Shown in pieces: positions 11,192 through 24,527 of a DNA stretch of 64,000 nt. A model generated the notes under the pieces. That model did no database searches, was not told the DNA's origin, and saw nothing but the letters and a program-made list of their open reading frames with translations. This DNA is from Aspergillus flavus. Its lineage: Eukaryota > Ascomycota > Eurotiomycetes > Eurotiales > Aspergillaceae. Both the position numbers and the translations under genes were made by a program. The DNA lies in assembly GCF_009017415.1 (NCBI RefSeq), contig NC_092409.1:6138001-6202000 (forward strand). The letters run 5' to 3'. Within the stretch, counting starts at the first letter, position 1. Every line of letters starts with the position of its first letter.

Positions 11192-12902
11192 CTACAACAA
11201 TACCGCAACAAGACTAGACAAGAGAACGGAAAGCAAGACACCGTGAGCAGCTCTGCTGGTGGTCTTGGCACCGAGAGACATCGCCGCCGCCGCGCCCTTG
11301 GTCTTCAGCTCAACGAACGAAACGTTCGCAGTGGTGTAACCGCAAAGACCACTGCCCGGCATGAGAGACGTGGGGAAGAAGACTCTCGGTTCGCCCTTGT
11401 CCATGGGAACAATCAGTTCGCTCTGGGGGTTGACCGTATAGTTCACGCAATTGAGAACATCCATAACCTGCACGCCCCCGTTGAAGCTCACCGGCAAAGT
11501 GAGGTTGTATGCGCTGCTGTTGCTACCCTGAGTAGACAAGAGCATCACCACCTGTCGGCCCTCGACGCCTTTGCGGAAGCCCAATTCGCTACCACCCCGG
11601 AAGATGGGATATGTTTGGAGACTGACGTAGTTCGGATCGAGCTTGTAGGCGTGCTTACGGATGGTATTCAGTTTCGCGATCAACTTGTATAGCTCGGCGT
11701 CGGTGTTGTATTTGGTGAGCCAGATGGCTTCACGGTTGTCAGGCGTACCCGGTCCGTCCAAATGCTGCTCTTGGCCTTGATAGATCATGGGAACGCCATC
11801 GTAGAGGATGGTGAAGGTTAAAACATTCTTAGCAAGCTGTGTCCATTCACGTTAGTTATGAAGATTTTCGCTTGATTGTGCTGGCGTCGGTACATACCGC
11901 CATATCATCAGTCATACTAGCGAATCGGGCGACATCGTGGTTTTCTGAGAACGAAGCGAGGGCAGTCACATCGTCGCAAGAATTCTTCATGATTTCCACC
12001 TGATTGGCCAAGTCGGTAGTATTGCCCAAGGTGAAGGCTTTGAGGACAGAGTAGTATATAGGATAGTTGGGGACACTGCCGATGTAGTTATTCTGGTATT
12101 TGCAAATGGTGTCGACTTCCTGCTGAAGAACTTCTCCGGTCATGAAGGCGCCGATAGCGTCGCCAAAATTCTTCAAAAAACCGGGATTCACATGCTTCGC
12201 AGCATCAATACGCAGGCCATCGATCGAGTAGGTCGAGATGATTTCCTTGGCCCATTTTTCCAGTATCTGTTGTACGTCCTCATGTTCCGTGAACAAATCG
12301 GGCAACGCTACCTTGTCGTCTCCGGTTTGACAAAGCTGGGCGTTGGTGTAATTGTTCCAGTCAGTAATCTTACAGTACGGGTGAAAGTAACTGGAGTCGT
12401 TGAAAGGAGTGAAGACCGAATAATCAATATTCTTGGCTGGGTCTTTGCCGTTGGTCATATATGCCATGTTGTTGATGACCGTATCCATCATCAAGTACAT
12501 ACCACGAGAGTGGAGAGCCTCACTCAGGTCGAGCAGATCCTGGTGGGTACCGAAATGCGAGTTGAGTGAATACAGATCCAGGGGCCAATAGCCATGGTAA
12601 GCCTCTCCATAGGACACGCGGCCCTCGATGTTCTCTACAATCGGGGAGATCATGACAGCATCGAACCCCATGCCCTGGATGTAGTCGAGCTTGTCAATGG
12701 TACCTCGCCAGGTACCACCGCAGTACAGGCCCTGAGTGGTGTTGCACGGGGCGGTCGTTGAGCCGTCGGTGCGCGCGAATCGATCTGTCATGGTTTGATA
12801 GACCGATCTTGACTTCCATTCTGCTGTGGTTGCAGCCACGGCTGATCCTACGAGACTGGTCACCAAGACGGCAAATCGCCCCAGGGATGACGACGAAACC
12901 AT
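11192..12902 (-). CDS. amyD: GPI-anchored alpha-amylase / 4-alpha-glucanotransferase, GH13_1 (AmyD/AgtA type)
   Basis: Two exons, 12902-11898 and 11836-11192, separated by a 61-nt GT-AG intron, give 549 residues. A signal peptide covers about residues 1-23. The GH13 core has nucleophile Asp233 (GLRIDAAKHV), acid/base Glu257 (TGEVLQ) and the ENHD motif with His322 and Asp323. In region I, where secreted amylases carry a conserved His, this protein has Asn145 (DTVINNMAY); I recall that substitution from GPI-anchored fungal amylases of the AgtA type. The C-terminus is a short linker plus a hydrophobic tail (residues about 525-549), typical of a GPI signal. The family is thought to trim or remodel alpha-glucan in the wall and to limit its amount or chain length. 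It lies between amyG and, divergently, the alpha-glucan synthase. Confidence 0.93.
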
Positions 12903-15900
12903 GGTCGCGGGAGTAATTTCCAGTGGATCCTTAACTCGTGTAACCCCAGTTCATAGAGTGATGAGCTGACGGTCGATCTTTGTGGAGATCGTCTCTATGC
13001 TCTGTCGGTTAAGCTTAGATGGCGCACCTGAAACCGTTCGTATACGCGTTTTGTGGGGTTCGAACGGGAGAAGTGGCTGATACTTGACAATGGAACACCA
13101 CGAATGGAAGGAAGGAATGACGCGTCCAAAGTAATCAATTAAACAAAAAATAAAGGAGTGACGAGTGAAACAATATACAAATGTAAAGAATGACAGTGGT
13201 CAGGTCTTAATGATCGACAGAACGAGGGAATGAATAAGGAACGACAGCAAGAACGATTGTTAGAAAGGAACGAACCATCCCAGGAGAAAGAGAAGGACGG
13301 GAAAAGAAGGGGGAAAGAAGGAAGAATAGAATAACAAATAAGGTTCCTGGGGAAGGTTGCACTCGAGAAATTGATTGAAGAAAGGTGGATCTAGAGCGCA
13401 GCTGCAAAAGAGCGCCGGCGTGCCCTAAGTCTGCTTGGTGTACGGAGTATATACATGCAACACGTCCATACCCGCAATAGATGGAGAGAATGGACAATAG
13501 TTCCTCTAGCTACTCCATCGGTCCTGTATATTTCTAACCATGATCGCTCTCCTGCTTGGTGGACTGGAATTTCGAAGGAATTGATCATTTTACTCATTTT
13601 TAGGGTCACCGTGATGCTCTTCCGATGCCCCCTGGATAACCCCTCTTTTTTCCTTCCAAGGCGTTCGGCTATGGAGAGCCAAGCGAACTTCCGTTTATAT
13701 CCGGTCACATGCCTAGTCCGATTTTTTTTATATCATGGACTGGCAAGCGTGAAGGGAAATGCTTAGAAGAAGACATGGCCCCTCTGTTTCATGCTTGATT
13801 CATGGACTGGTAGCTAAGTTAATGCAGAGCTACTCGTGAAAGCTGACCTCTACCCCTCGAGTGCAACCGTCACATCAGGTTTGCCGTATTAGGACAGAAC
13901 GTTAATTACCCCTGGGATTAATTGTGGTCACCTCGGCATTCTGTGGTCTTAAAATGCCTAGTAAGCCCCTCTCGCCCTGCCCTACGAGCTGAAAAATAAA
14001 GCTACTGCCAGGTACAAAGGCGACAAGAAGCTGGGAATACTCGGGAAGGGCCGATAACCCGAGACAATGTTTGTGGAACATGGTGTTTGAGACACCCCTC
14101 CTGGGTAATTGATCATCGAAATCGCCAATAGAATGGCAATAGTGCCTGGCGTTTCCCATGGACGTACATGGGGGATCTGTTCAGCAAGTGAGACAGTCAG
14201 GCCACGACCTATGCCTGCCCAGGGAAGTCTCCCGAGTGGGTGGCCAGTTCACACAGTGCTGGCACTTCGCATATAACCTGAGATAATTATGGGTACTGAT
14301 CGCACGTTGCATGCTGGGGAAGTGAATGGGACCACGATCAGGGCAGCTGTTTTCTTCATTAGTCACCGACTAAAAAAAGAAACAAAAAATCCAGTGCCCA
14401 GTTCAGCGGCGAGGACAGCGTTGGGTTTTTAGATTAGCAAAACTTGCCCACTGACGGTGGTAACCTCAATAAGACCGGCCAGAACTACTCCGTACCCAAA
14501 CCAATTCTGGGCAGAGTCGTGGGATTCCTGCACTTGACTGAGTAGCGTTCATGGTGGATGGGAATGTCTTGACCCATGCACCAATTAGGGGGATACCAAC
14601 CGAGTGGAGCCAATGGGTATTAAATTCGAGTAAAATCACCCATTCTAGGCTAGGCAATCAAACTCAAGCTTGCTATGAACAGGGCTTATGCTGGAAAGGC
14701 TAGCTTGATTCTTTTCTTTCAGTTTTGACTTTTTCCCTCGTTTCTTTCTCAAAGGATCTACGGTCCGTGTTTGGATTGGACATCCAATCTAAACTGGCCC
14801 GATAACGAACTCAATAATACGAATTATTCGATACGATATGGAATAGGGAGGATTCCATACTGGGACAACCATCTGAGATCATATTGAGTGAGGTCTTATT
14901 AAAAAAAATAAATAAATAAAATAAAATAAAAGAGATCAGCTTCGGCTATTACGGGATGGGGGTATATATATATAGCCCTATGAATCATGATGATCAAGAT
15001 CATTGGACAATATGTAAGACATAATTCCAATAATTTATACACTTTCCGTGTTTCTCTTTCATTTTTCTACTTTTCTTTTCTTTCTTTCCTCTGGCTCGAT
15101 CAGACCCCTTCCCAATTGTCTCTCGGTCAGACACCGGAGGTCGAACTAAGGACCCACGGGAACCCGAAAAATACGGGCTAAGAAATCTTGAGCATCGTAT
15201 ATCATTGGCCAAGACCCACCGAGAGTCTGAGATATTGAAACCGGATTGGCGACATCCCGATACTCTAGCCGTGGATCTGAAGCAAGTCAGTGACTTCATG
15301 TCCGAAAAGTCAACAACCCTAATTCCCAAAAAGGGTAAACTGTAGCCCAAGAATAAAAATGGACCAGGTTAAGGACCCACCGTGACAGTGTTCTGGAATT
15401 TCCACTCTGTCTCGATATTGTCACTTCCTCGGCCTGCCTTTTCCTGTTCGGATTTAATAATAAAAAAATTATCCGGAAATCAAATATTCCTTCGCCATTC
15501 ACGCGTCGGGTTTCACCCGATGGATGAAAATAGGGCAGACTCTATGGATCCAGGTACCAACCGAGAGCCACCACCGTCTGCATGGCGCAGAATTTAGCTC
15601 CCAATCCATCCCCGGCCAATCGGGGTGCCTCGCTCTTATCTAAATCGGTGCTACGGTGCTGTCCGGAAGGTACGGTATGTGTAGACGACGGGACTACAAC
15701 AAAAAAGAAAGAAACAGAGGATTATTACAGTAAGACATATCATGCAGCGTTGGTCTTAGGCAAGCCAATTAAGTCTCACCATTTCAGATGTCATGCAAGC
15801 CACCGTATCGTATCTTATCAGTTACTTCGGTTAATTACAATGGGGGCGTCAATACGAGATCTGACCTCTTGAGGTTCAGATATGGCGAGAGAGGGGAGCC

Positions 15901-16939
15901 TCTCACCATGGGACACGACAGTTCGTCTGAGAGCTTATGGCGATCTGGATGTACAAACTCCAAAAGGATCCAGTCGGAGGGACCAGCGAGACAGGCGGCG
16001 AACAGATGGGTGATTTACTGGATCGAAATGGGAGTGGCTGAATAGGTGTCTCAATTGGCTGGAAATAATCCATAGTATTTCAAAAAAAATATGACTGCCC
16101 CGTTGGGCTCCACTCATGTCCCGGACCGGGAGTAAACCTAACGGTTCCCAGTCTATACGAGAATGTATCAATTCGTTGTTTTCTGCTGGGGCATCCAACA
16201 AAGTTTTTTCGCCTTCGGACTCAGCCAGACGTCACCCAAACCGCGGGCCAAGCATGAGCTCGACTCTGTCAGCGGCGAAAAAAAAAAGAAAAGTAAAACT
16301 CAAAGAAGTAAAAAAAGGACGGATGGGAACGAGATCCGGAGAAGCTAGAGTAAAACCGTGTGGCCACTAAAGCTCACCAACTCGTCGCTTTAGCTGATAG
16401 GGGACAATAGTCTCAAGTGAGCTGGCACTTTCAGCAATAGAGTGTGGCCCTCACATCTGAGCCCTGTTTATTATTAGCAGACACGAGACGTCTTTGTTAC
16501 ATTTGATCCACTATCGCTAATGTTCACGAATCCTGCCAGCCTTTTATGCTGAGCCTCAAGACAATTTGCTAATCATTAGGTTGTCCTCTTGATTTCCCTT
16601 TCTCCCTCTTTCTCTCTCTCCTCAAGCTTGGTACCATTTTTGCCCGACTGTATTTTGTTTGTTTTCTTGTTTTTCCCCTCTCCTCCACAATAGAGTCCAT
16701 TCGTTGAAAGCCGACCTGCTCGTTATCTGATGTCTATCGCTCGTTATCAGTATACCCGACATCATTGACCGAGCAGTGAGTGAACGCCTGGCAAATACAG
16801 AGTCTTTGTGACTGGTAGCTATCTGTGGGACATAGGATTGCGCATATATGATTGCATGATAGCGGATTACCGATTATTGCTTGCATCTTTTGGTTTGTCG
16901 CCAACTTGACTACCGGGCGTGCCCGACCCATCACCCATT
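12903..16939. other. 4 kb divergent intergenic region between amyD and agsB
   Basis: Unusually long spacer for this window. It contains several pyrimidine or purine tracts (13240-13340, 14700-14760, 16590-16690), an A/T microsatellite at 14901-14931 and a TATATATA stretch near 14964. Short open frames (up to 116 codons) show no family features. I see no gene; a noncoding transcript or large regulatory region is possible. Confidence 0.5.
14901..14931. repeat. AAAT/AAAAT microsatellite
   Basis: A-run followed by AAAT and AAAAT units inside the amyD-agsB intergenic region. Confidence 0.8.
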
Positions 16940-19900
16940 ATGAAGTGGGCTTTCTCCAGTGCGGTGCTGGCGCTTTTCGCAACAACAGTAAAAGCCTGGC
17001 CTTACGAAGAATCTCTCTCCGCATACAACCTTAACGAAAACAAATCCGCGACCAACCCGGCTCAATATTGGGGAGAATGGCCGGACCACAAGGGGAAATA
17101 CTTCCCTTCTCCCGACAATTGGCGATTTCCCGTCTATACTCTGTTCATGGACCGCTTTGTCAACGGAGACCCTACGAACGACAACATCAATGGAACCCTC
17201 TTCGAGCACGATATCTCCTCGACACAAATGCGCCACGGTGGAGATGTGGCTGGTCTAGTGGATACTTTGGATTATCTTCAGGGAATGGGTATCAAGGTTC
17301 GTCATTCGTTCAGGTTAATTACGTGGCATGCCATACTGAGAATTCTTAGGCCATCTATCTCGCAGGAACCATCTTGATGAACCAGCCATGGGGCTCTGAT
17401 GGTTATTCCGCTCTCGATACGACACTGCTCGATCAACATTTCGGTGACATTGCGACATGGCGTAATGCTATCGACGAGATTCATAAGCGCGGGATGTATG
17501 TCATCTTCGATAACACGATTGCTACGTAAGTCTCGCCGCATCCACGGTAGTACATATGAGATGATTGTTAACGCTTGTATTCAGGATGGGTGATCTCATC
17601 GGCTTCGAGGGCCATCTGAATGATACCACCCCGTTTTCGGTTAAGGAGCATAAAGCACTTTGGAAGAGCAATCGTCGCTATGTGGATTTCGATATAGGAA
17701 ACGACTATAACCAGACATGCGACTACCCCCGTTTCTGGTACGAGGACGGTTATCCAGTTCAACAGTCTATGACTGAAGGCCTTGTTGGTTGTTATGACAG
17801 CGACTTTGATCAATATGGTGATATTGAGGCTTTCGGCGTGTTCCCTGATTGGCAACGTCAGCTAGCAAAATTCGCCTCCGTCCAAGATCGTCTGCGAGAA
17901 TGGCACCCCTCGGTCCGGGAGCGGTTGATTCGTCATTCCTGTATGATTATTTACCAGTTGGATATCGACGGTTTCCGTTATGATAAGGCTACTCAGTCGA
18001 CCGTGGATGCGCTAGGAGATATGTCGATGGCTTATCGCGAATGCGCCCGTGCCGTTGGCAAGGAGAATTTCTTCATCTCCGGTGAAATTACTGGTGGTAA
18101 CACTTTTGGTTCCATCTATTTGGGCCGAGGTAGACAGCCGAACCAGTATCCTGAGACGGCGGAGAAGGCCATGAAAATGACCAACGAGTCCGAGTCGCAA
18201 TACTTCCTGCGTGAAGCTGGACATGAGGCGATCGACGGTGCGGCCTTCCACTATTCGACATATCGTGCCCTGACTCGGTTCTTGGGTATGGACGGTAACT
18301 TGGCCGCCGGTTACGATGTACCTGTGGATTGGGTCGATGCGTGGAATCTGATGTTGCAGTCGAACGACTTCATCAACCCTAACACAGGCAAGTTTGATCC
18401 CCGCCATATGTTCGGCGCGACCAACCAGGATGTTTTCCGCTGGCCGACAGTCGAAAAGGGTGTGGAAAGACAGTTGCTTGGGCTGTATATCACTACTTTA
18501 CTTCTTCCGGGTATTCCCCTCCTCCTTTGGGGCGAGGAACAGGCATTCTATATCTTGGATGCGACGGCATCTAACTATATCTATGGCCGTCAAGCAATGT
18601 CCCCCGCGACTGCGTGGAGAGACCACGGTTGCTTTTCCTTGGATTCCTCACAGTATTACCAGTGGCCTATTCAGGCCGGTCGTGAGGGTTGCCATGACCC
18701 AACTGCTGCGTACGATCATCGTGATCCGGCCCACCCGGTGCGCAACATTATCAAGCACATGTACCAGCTGCGCGAAGACTTCCCTGTTCTGAATGATGGC
18801 TACTCCGTCCAGAAACTCTCGAACCTGACCGAGGAGGTCTTCTATCCGGGTTCCAACGGTACCGCTACAGAAACGGGTTTGTGGTCTATCCTACGTGATG
18901 TCAATGCCGATGTGCAGGACCTAGGCTCCGACGCGAAGAATCAACCGGTGTGGCTCGTCTACCACAACACCAACCGTACAATTGACTTCAAGTTCAACTG
19001 CAAGGACAACGAGACTGCACTAATCTCGCCCTTCGCCACCGGCACCAAAGTTCGAAATCTGTTCTATCCCTATGACGAGCACACCTTGATTGATGGCCCC
19101 GTCAAGCTTGGACTGAACGGATCTACCGAGCTCAATGGCTGCCTGGCCAACATGACATTGGACGCCTATGAGTTCCGCGCCTACGTCCCCAGTGCACGTT
19201 TCACTAAGCCTCGTCCAATGATCACCCAATTCACTCCCGGCCATGACGTCCCTGTTCGCTCCACGGTGGCTCCCAATCTGGATGAAAGCGTGAAGATTGA
19301 GCTCTATTTCTCCGAAGAGATGGACTGCGATTCTGTGACCAAAGCGATTTCCATCAGCTCATCTACGGAATCTAAAAAGGTCCCGACGTTGGATGAGAAG
19401 ACTGTAGACTGCAAGGGAATTCCAGCAAGCAACACCTCCTGGACTGGGCAGCTTCCTAGCGTCTTCATGTGGGCTGCCAACCTGACGGGAGTGTATAACG
19501 GCATCCACCGAGTCACGGTTAAGAACGCTAGCAGTACTAATGGAAACGCGACAACAAACGCGGTCGACCACTTCCTCTTCCGTATCGGACAAATCGATAA
19601 CCCCATGGTCTTTACATCGGCCAACTATTCGACTAGTTTGCTCCACGAGGAATCGAATGGCACCCTATTCATCCAGCACCACGCAGCTGGTGCTGATAAG
19701 TGGCGTTATTCCACCAATTGGGGCACCACTTTCTCCGAGTGGAAGGATTACACAGGTGGTAATGACACTATCACGGAGTTAGAATGGTCTGGAACCAAGA
19801 AACAGAGATGGAAGGGACACCATGTGCGGGTCGAGTACTGGAGCAAATGGACCGGTAGCAGCGATTACGTTCAGGAGGGCGATGCTGGAGTGCATTCGAA

Positions 19901-22900
19901 TGTGCCACGCCGCTTCCCCCATATCTTCTTCAACGGCCCTTACAATCAGTACGGATATGACGGTGGTCTTGATAACGTGGTGAGGCAGGACTCCAAAGAC
20001 GGACTCTGGAAATATCACTTCACGGCGGAGTGGCCGGCTCAAGCCCAGCTGAACATCTGGGGCATGAATCCGGATGGAAAGCCTGATCAAAGCTGGGTGC
20101 TGGGTGATGCCGATAATGATTCCGTTCTGGATCGAATGCCACCCTCCTCTCTCTCTGCAACCTTGATTAACATCACCGAGCATCCGCCTAAGCCATATCT
20201 GGCTTGGAATATCTACATCAACGATGCTACCATGAAGTTCCAGCTCTTCCCTGTTGGGCACCAGAACACGCAGATCGCCATGTTCGTGCTCTTCTGGATC
20301 ATCCCTGTCATCACCGGTGCAGCATGCGTCTACATTTTCATGAAGTCTTTCTATAAGGTCAAGTTCAACCAAATCGGTGTGAGTGAAAAAGCCACATTGA
20401 TCCCGTTGGCCTTGCGGAGAAAGTTCAAGAGGAATCGTGGTGGTGATGAGGAAAGGATGAATCCCTTGATGCGTCTGGCCAACAAGTCCGGTTTCCTGCA
20501 GACCAACACCGCTATTGGCGGCGCTGCTTCTGGCAAGCGACGCATGGTTCTTATCGCGACAATGGAGTATGATATCGAGGATTGGCAGATTAAGATCAAG
20601 ATTGGTGGTCTTGGTGTCATGGCCCAGCTTATGGGGAAAACTCTCGGACATCAGGACCTGATCTGGGTTGTTCCCTGTGTCGGGGGAGTCGAATACCCAG
20701 TGGATAAACCCGCTGAGCCCATGAATGTCACGATTCTTGGCAACTCTTATGAGGTTCAGGTCCAGTACCATGTCTTGAACAATATCACCTACGTTCTGCT
20801 AGACGCCCCTGTGTTCCGCCAGCAATCGAAGTCCGAACCCTATCCAGCCCGTATGGATGACCTCAACAGTGCTATCTACTACTCTGCCTGGAATCAGTGT
20901 ATCGCTGAGGCCTGCAAGCGGTTCCCGATTGACCTGTACCATATCAACGATTATCACGGTTCTCTAGCTCCGCTCTACCTTCTTCCCGATACAGTACCGG
21001 CTTGTCTCTCCCTTCACAACGCTGAATTCCAGGGTCTCTGGCCAATGCGTACACAGAAAGAAAAGGAGGAGGTGTGCTCCGTCTTTAACCTGGATATTGA
21101 TATTGTCAGACGTTATGTGCAGTTCGGTGAAGTTTTCAACTTGCTGCACTCAGGTGCTAGTTATCTTCGTGTTCACCAGCAGGGTTTCGGTGCCGTCGGT
21201 GTGTCCAAGAAGTACGGAAAGCGGTCCTACGCCCGTTATCCCATCTTCTGGGGTTTGAGGAAGGTCGGCAACTTGCCTAACCCTGATCCTTCGGATGTGG
21301 GAGAATGGAGTAAGGAAAAGGCTATTGGTAACGCTGACGAGGTCCATGTGGATCCCGACTATGAGGCCGGCAGGGCAGACCTCAAACGCCAGGCTCAGGA
21401 ATGGGCTGGTCTTGATGTCAACCCCGACGCTGATCTAATGGTGTTCGTTGGTCGTTGGTCCATGCAGAAAGGTGTCGATTTAATCGCCGATGTGATGCCA
21501 GCTGTTCTTGAAGCTCGCCCTAACGTGCAGGTAATCTGTGTTGGACCGGTTATCGATCTTTATGGTAAATTCGCCGCCCTGAAGTTGGACCACATGATGA
21601 AGGTTTACCCTGGACGTGTGTTCTCGAGACCTGAATTCACCGCTCTTCCGCCTTATATCTTCTCTGGTGCTGAATTCGCGCTTATTCCTTCTCGTGACGA
21701 GCCCTTTGGTCTAGTCGCAGTCGAGTTCGGCCGTAAGGGAGCCTTAGGTATCGGTGCCCGTGTCGGTGGTCTCGGTCAGATGCCTGGATGGTGGTATAAC
21801 GTCGAATCTACTGCGACATCTCATCTTCTGTACCAGTTCAAGCTTGCCATCGACGCCGCACTCAACTCGAAACAAGAGACCAGAGCCATGATGCGTGCCC
21901 GTTCTGCTAAACAGCGATTCCCCGTCGCCCAATGGGTCGAGGACTTGGAAATCCTGCAAACCACCGCAATCCAAGTACACAACAAGGAATTGGTCAAGCA
22001 CAACGGTCGTCCGTTCACTCCGACTGGAACGACTACTCCTAGTGGCCTTATGACTCAACCTGCGAGCCCCCTCGGGACCCCAGGAATGCAAACTCCTCTT
22101 GCTCATTCTAGGGAAAGCAGCTACTCGAACCTCAACCGTCTAAGTGAATACGTTACCCAGCCAAAGACCAGCTACAGCAGAGATCCCAGCCCTAGCGGCA
22201 CGGAGAAGCCGAAATCAGGACTTCAGCGACAGCTTTCCCTTGGTGTTCGCTCTGGACCTGGTCATCAGAGCCGTCGTGGTCGCGCTCGCCAGCGTGACAG
22301 CATCCCAGAACACGAAGACACCCAGGAAGCTCACGGTGGCGCCATTACTGATGTTGAGGAAGAAAGCAGTGACGACGACATTGTCAACCATTACGCGGAT
22401 GACGAGTATACTCTTACACCTGCCCAAGTCGAAGAAGGCCGTAGGTTGCAGGCCGCCCAGCAACAGGCTGGTATACGCATGCCGTTGAGTCCAGGTGGTA
22501 GACGCTACAGCCAAGACTCGTTGCATCCGAGAAATGTCCAGCCTCCTTCGAGTCCCGGAACACCCCCAGCCGCTTCCCAGAGTCTCCTTCCTCCCCCTAG
22601 GCTCCTCGATCCCGGCAGTCGTCTCAGTAGCGCATCCGTTCTCTCACTTGACTCCGTTGTCGGTGGCAAGAAGGACTTCAAGCTGCAAAAGGTTGATCCG
22701 TTCTTCACTGATAGCACCGGCGAGTATTACAAGATCTTTGATAAGAAGCTTGATGAACTCAATGGATCGAACTCGGAGTCGCAACTGTGTATCGAAGAAT
22801 ACTTGATCAAGAGTGAAAAGGAATGGTTCGACAAGTTCCGTGACGCTAGACTTGGTCGCACTAAATCGCCAACTCCCTCAGTCTATCGTGATAAGCACGG

Positions 22901-24527
22901 CGCTTCCCCTATCGGCTCGTTCTACGATGATAACGGCTCCCGTATGAGTGGTAGCGATGGCCCTCACTCCAATGACAGTGAAGACGACGAGTTCCTCCTC
23001 GGAAAGGACTATGTCCCTCCCACCGGTCTCAAGAAGTGGATGCAGATTCGCATCGGTGACTGGCCTATCTACTCCTTGTTCCTCGCTTTAGGCCAAATCA
23101 TTGCTGCCAACTCGTACCAGATCACATTGCTCACGGGCGAAGTCGGTCAAACTGCCGAGAAACTGTACGGAATTGCAACCACGTATTTGATCACGTCTAT
23201 TCTCTGGTGGCTTGTGTTCCGCTACTTCAAATCCGTCGTCTGTCTGTCTGCGCCATGGTTCTTGTACGGTATCGCCTTCATCTTCATTGGATCCGCCCAT
23301 TTTGAGAGCAACTCTTTCACTCGGGGATGGATTCAAAATGTCGGTAGTGGGTTCTACGCCGCGGCCTCGTCTAGTGGTTCTTTCTTCTTCGCGCTAAACT
23401 TCGGTGATGAAGGTGGTGCACCTGTGGAAACATGGATCTTCCGTGCATGTCTCATTCAGGGTATCCAGTCCGCCTATGTTATTGCTCTCTGGTACTGGGG
23501 TTCAACCCTGTCGCAGGCACAAAGTGAGGGTCTCTTGACTCCTACAAACAATATCTCCAATTCTTGGAAGATGAGGTAGGTTATATTGATCTCATTGGTT
23601 AATTTCACTAGCTAACTAATACTTTCACAGTGCCATCTGTTACCCCATTGCCGCCGCCCTTTTCGGAATTGGTTTGCTCTTGACATTCGGCCTGCCCAAC
23701 TATTACCGTCAAACCCCTGGCAAGGTCGCTTCCTTCTACAAATCCGTGTTCCGTCGTAAGATCGTCCTCTGGAACTTTGTCGCGGTCATCCTTCAGAACT
23801 TCTTCCTCAGCGCCCCCTACGGCCGCAACTGGCAGTGTAAGTTGACCTCTGTATAACGGTTTCCATCATATCAGACCAAACTAACTGTGTCTCTTTGCAG
23901 TCCTCTGGACATCCCACCACGCACATCACTGGCAAATCGTCATCCTCTGTGTTGTTTTCTACGGCTTCGTATGGGCAGGTTTCCTATTCGTCGTCAGTCG
24001 CTACTTCAAATCACACAGCTGGTTCCTCCCCGTGTTCGCCTGTGGCCTCGGAGCTCCCCGCTGGGCACAAATCTGGTGGGGTGTGTCTGGCATTGGCTAC
24101 TACCTCCCTTGGGTGACAGGAGGATATACCGGCGGCGCGCTCGTCTCCCGAAGTGTCTGGCTCTGGCTCGGCGTGCTGGACTCGATCCAGGGTCTCGGCT
24201 TCGGTATCATCCTCTTGCAAACCCTGACTCGCATGCACATGCTTTTCTGTCTTGTTTGTTCTCAAGTCCTTGGTTCTATCGCTACGATCTGCGCGAGAGC
24301 CTTCGCCCCTAATAATGTGGGCCCAGGGCCGGTTTCGCCTGATCCTACCTTTGGTGGGAGTGCGGTTGCGAATGCCTGGTTCTGGGTTGCTCTGTTTTGT
24401 CAGTTGTTGGTCTGGTAAGTTATTCACATCTTATGAACTTTGTTATATACAACGATCGCTAACGTGTGATGATTACAGTGCCGGTTACATCCTCTTCTTC
24501 CGGAAAGAACAGCTGTCAAAGCCTTAA
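16940..24527 (+). CDS. agsB: Alpha-1,3-glucan synthase (AgsB/Ags1 family)
   Basis: Six exons, 16940-17296, 17350-17525, 17585-23575, 23631-23836, 23901-24414 and 24479-24527, give 2430 residues, the usual length of the family. The start is the ATG before MKWAFSSAVLALF, which opens a signal peptide. The extracellular N-terminal half is a GH13-like domain (DIDGFRYDKATQ with Asp311; GEITGGNTFG) thought to join glucan chains. A transmembrane helix lies near residues 1075-1098. It is followed by a cytosolic GT5 glycogen-synthase-like domain (KIGGLG near 1183; RDEPFGLVAVEFG near 1549) that polymerises UDP-glucose. Next comes a Ser/Pro-rich acidic linker (about 1655-1985), then a multi-span C-terminal domain from about residue 2000, presumed to export the polymer. 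It acts at the plasma membrane. All introns are GT-AG and the frame is intact. Confidence 0.97.

Noticed and set aside
11815..11900. Possible frameshift at the amyD exon junction near an A/T run
   Set aside because: Careful counting gives four T in the coding strand (GTTTTAACC), and the two exons join in frame through a normal 61-nt GT-AG intron.
19779..20771. Long antisense open frame (330 codons) within the alpha-glucan synthase gene
   Set aside because: It is the shadow of a strongly coding exon on the other strand and has no family features.
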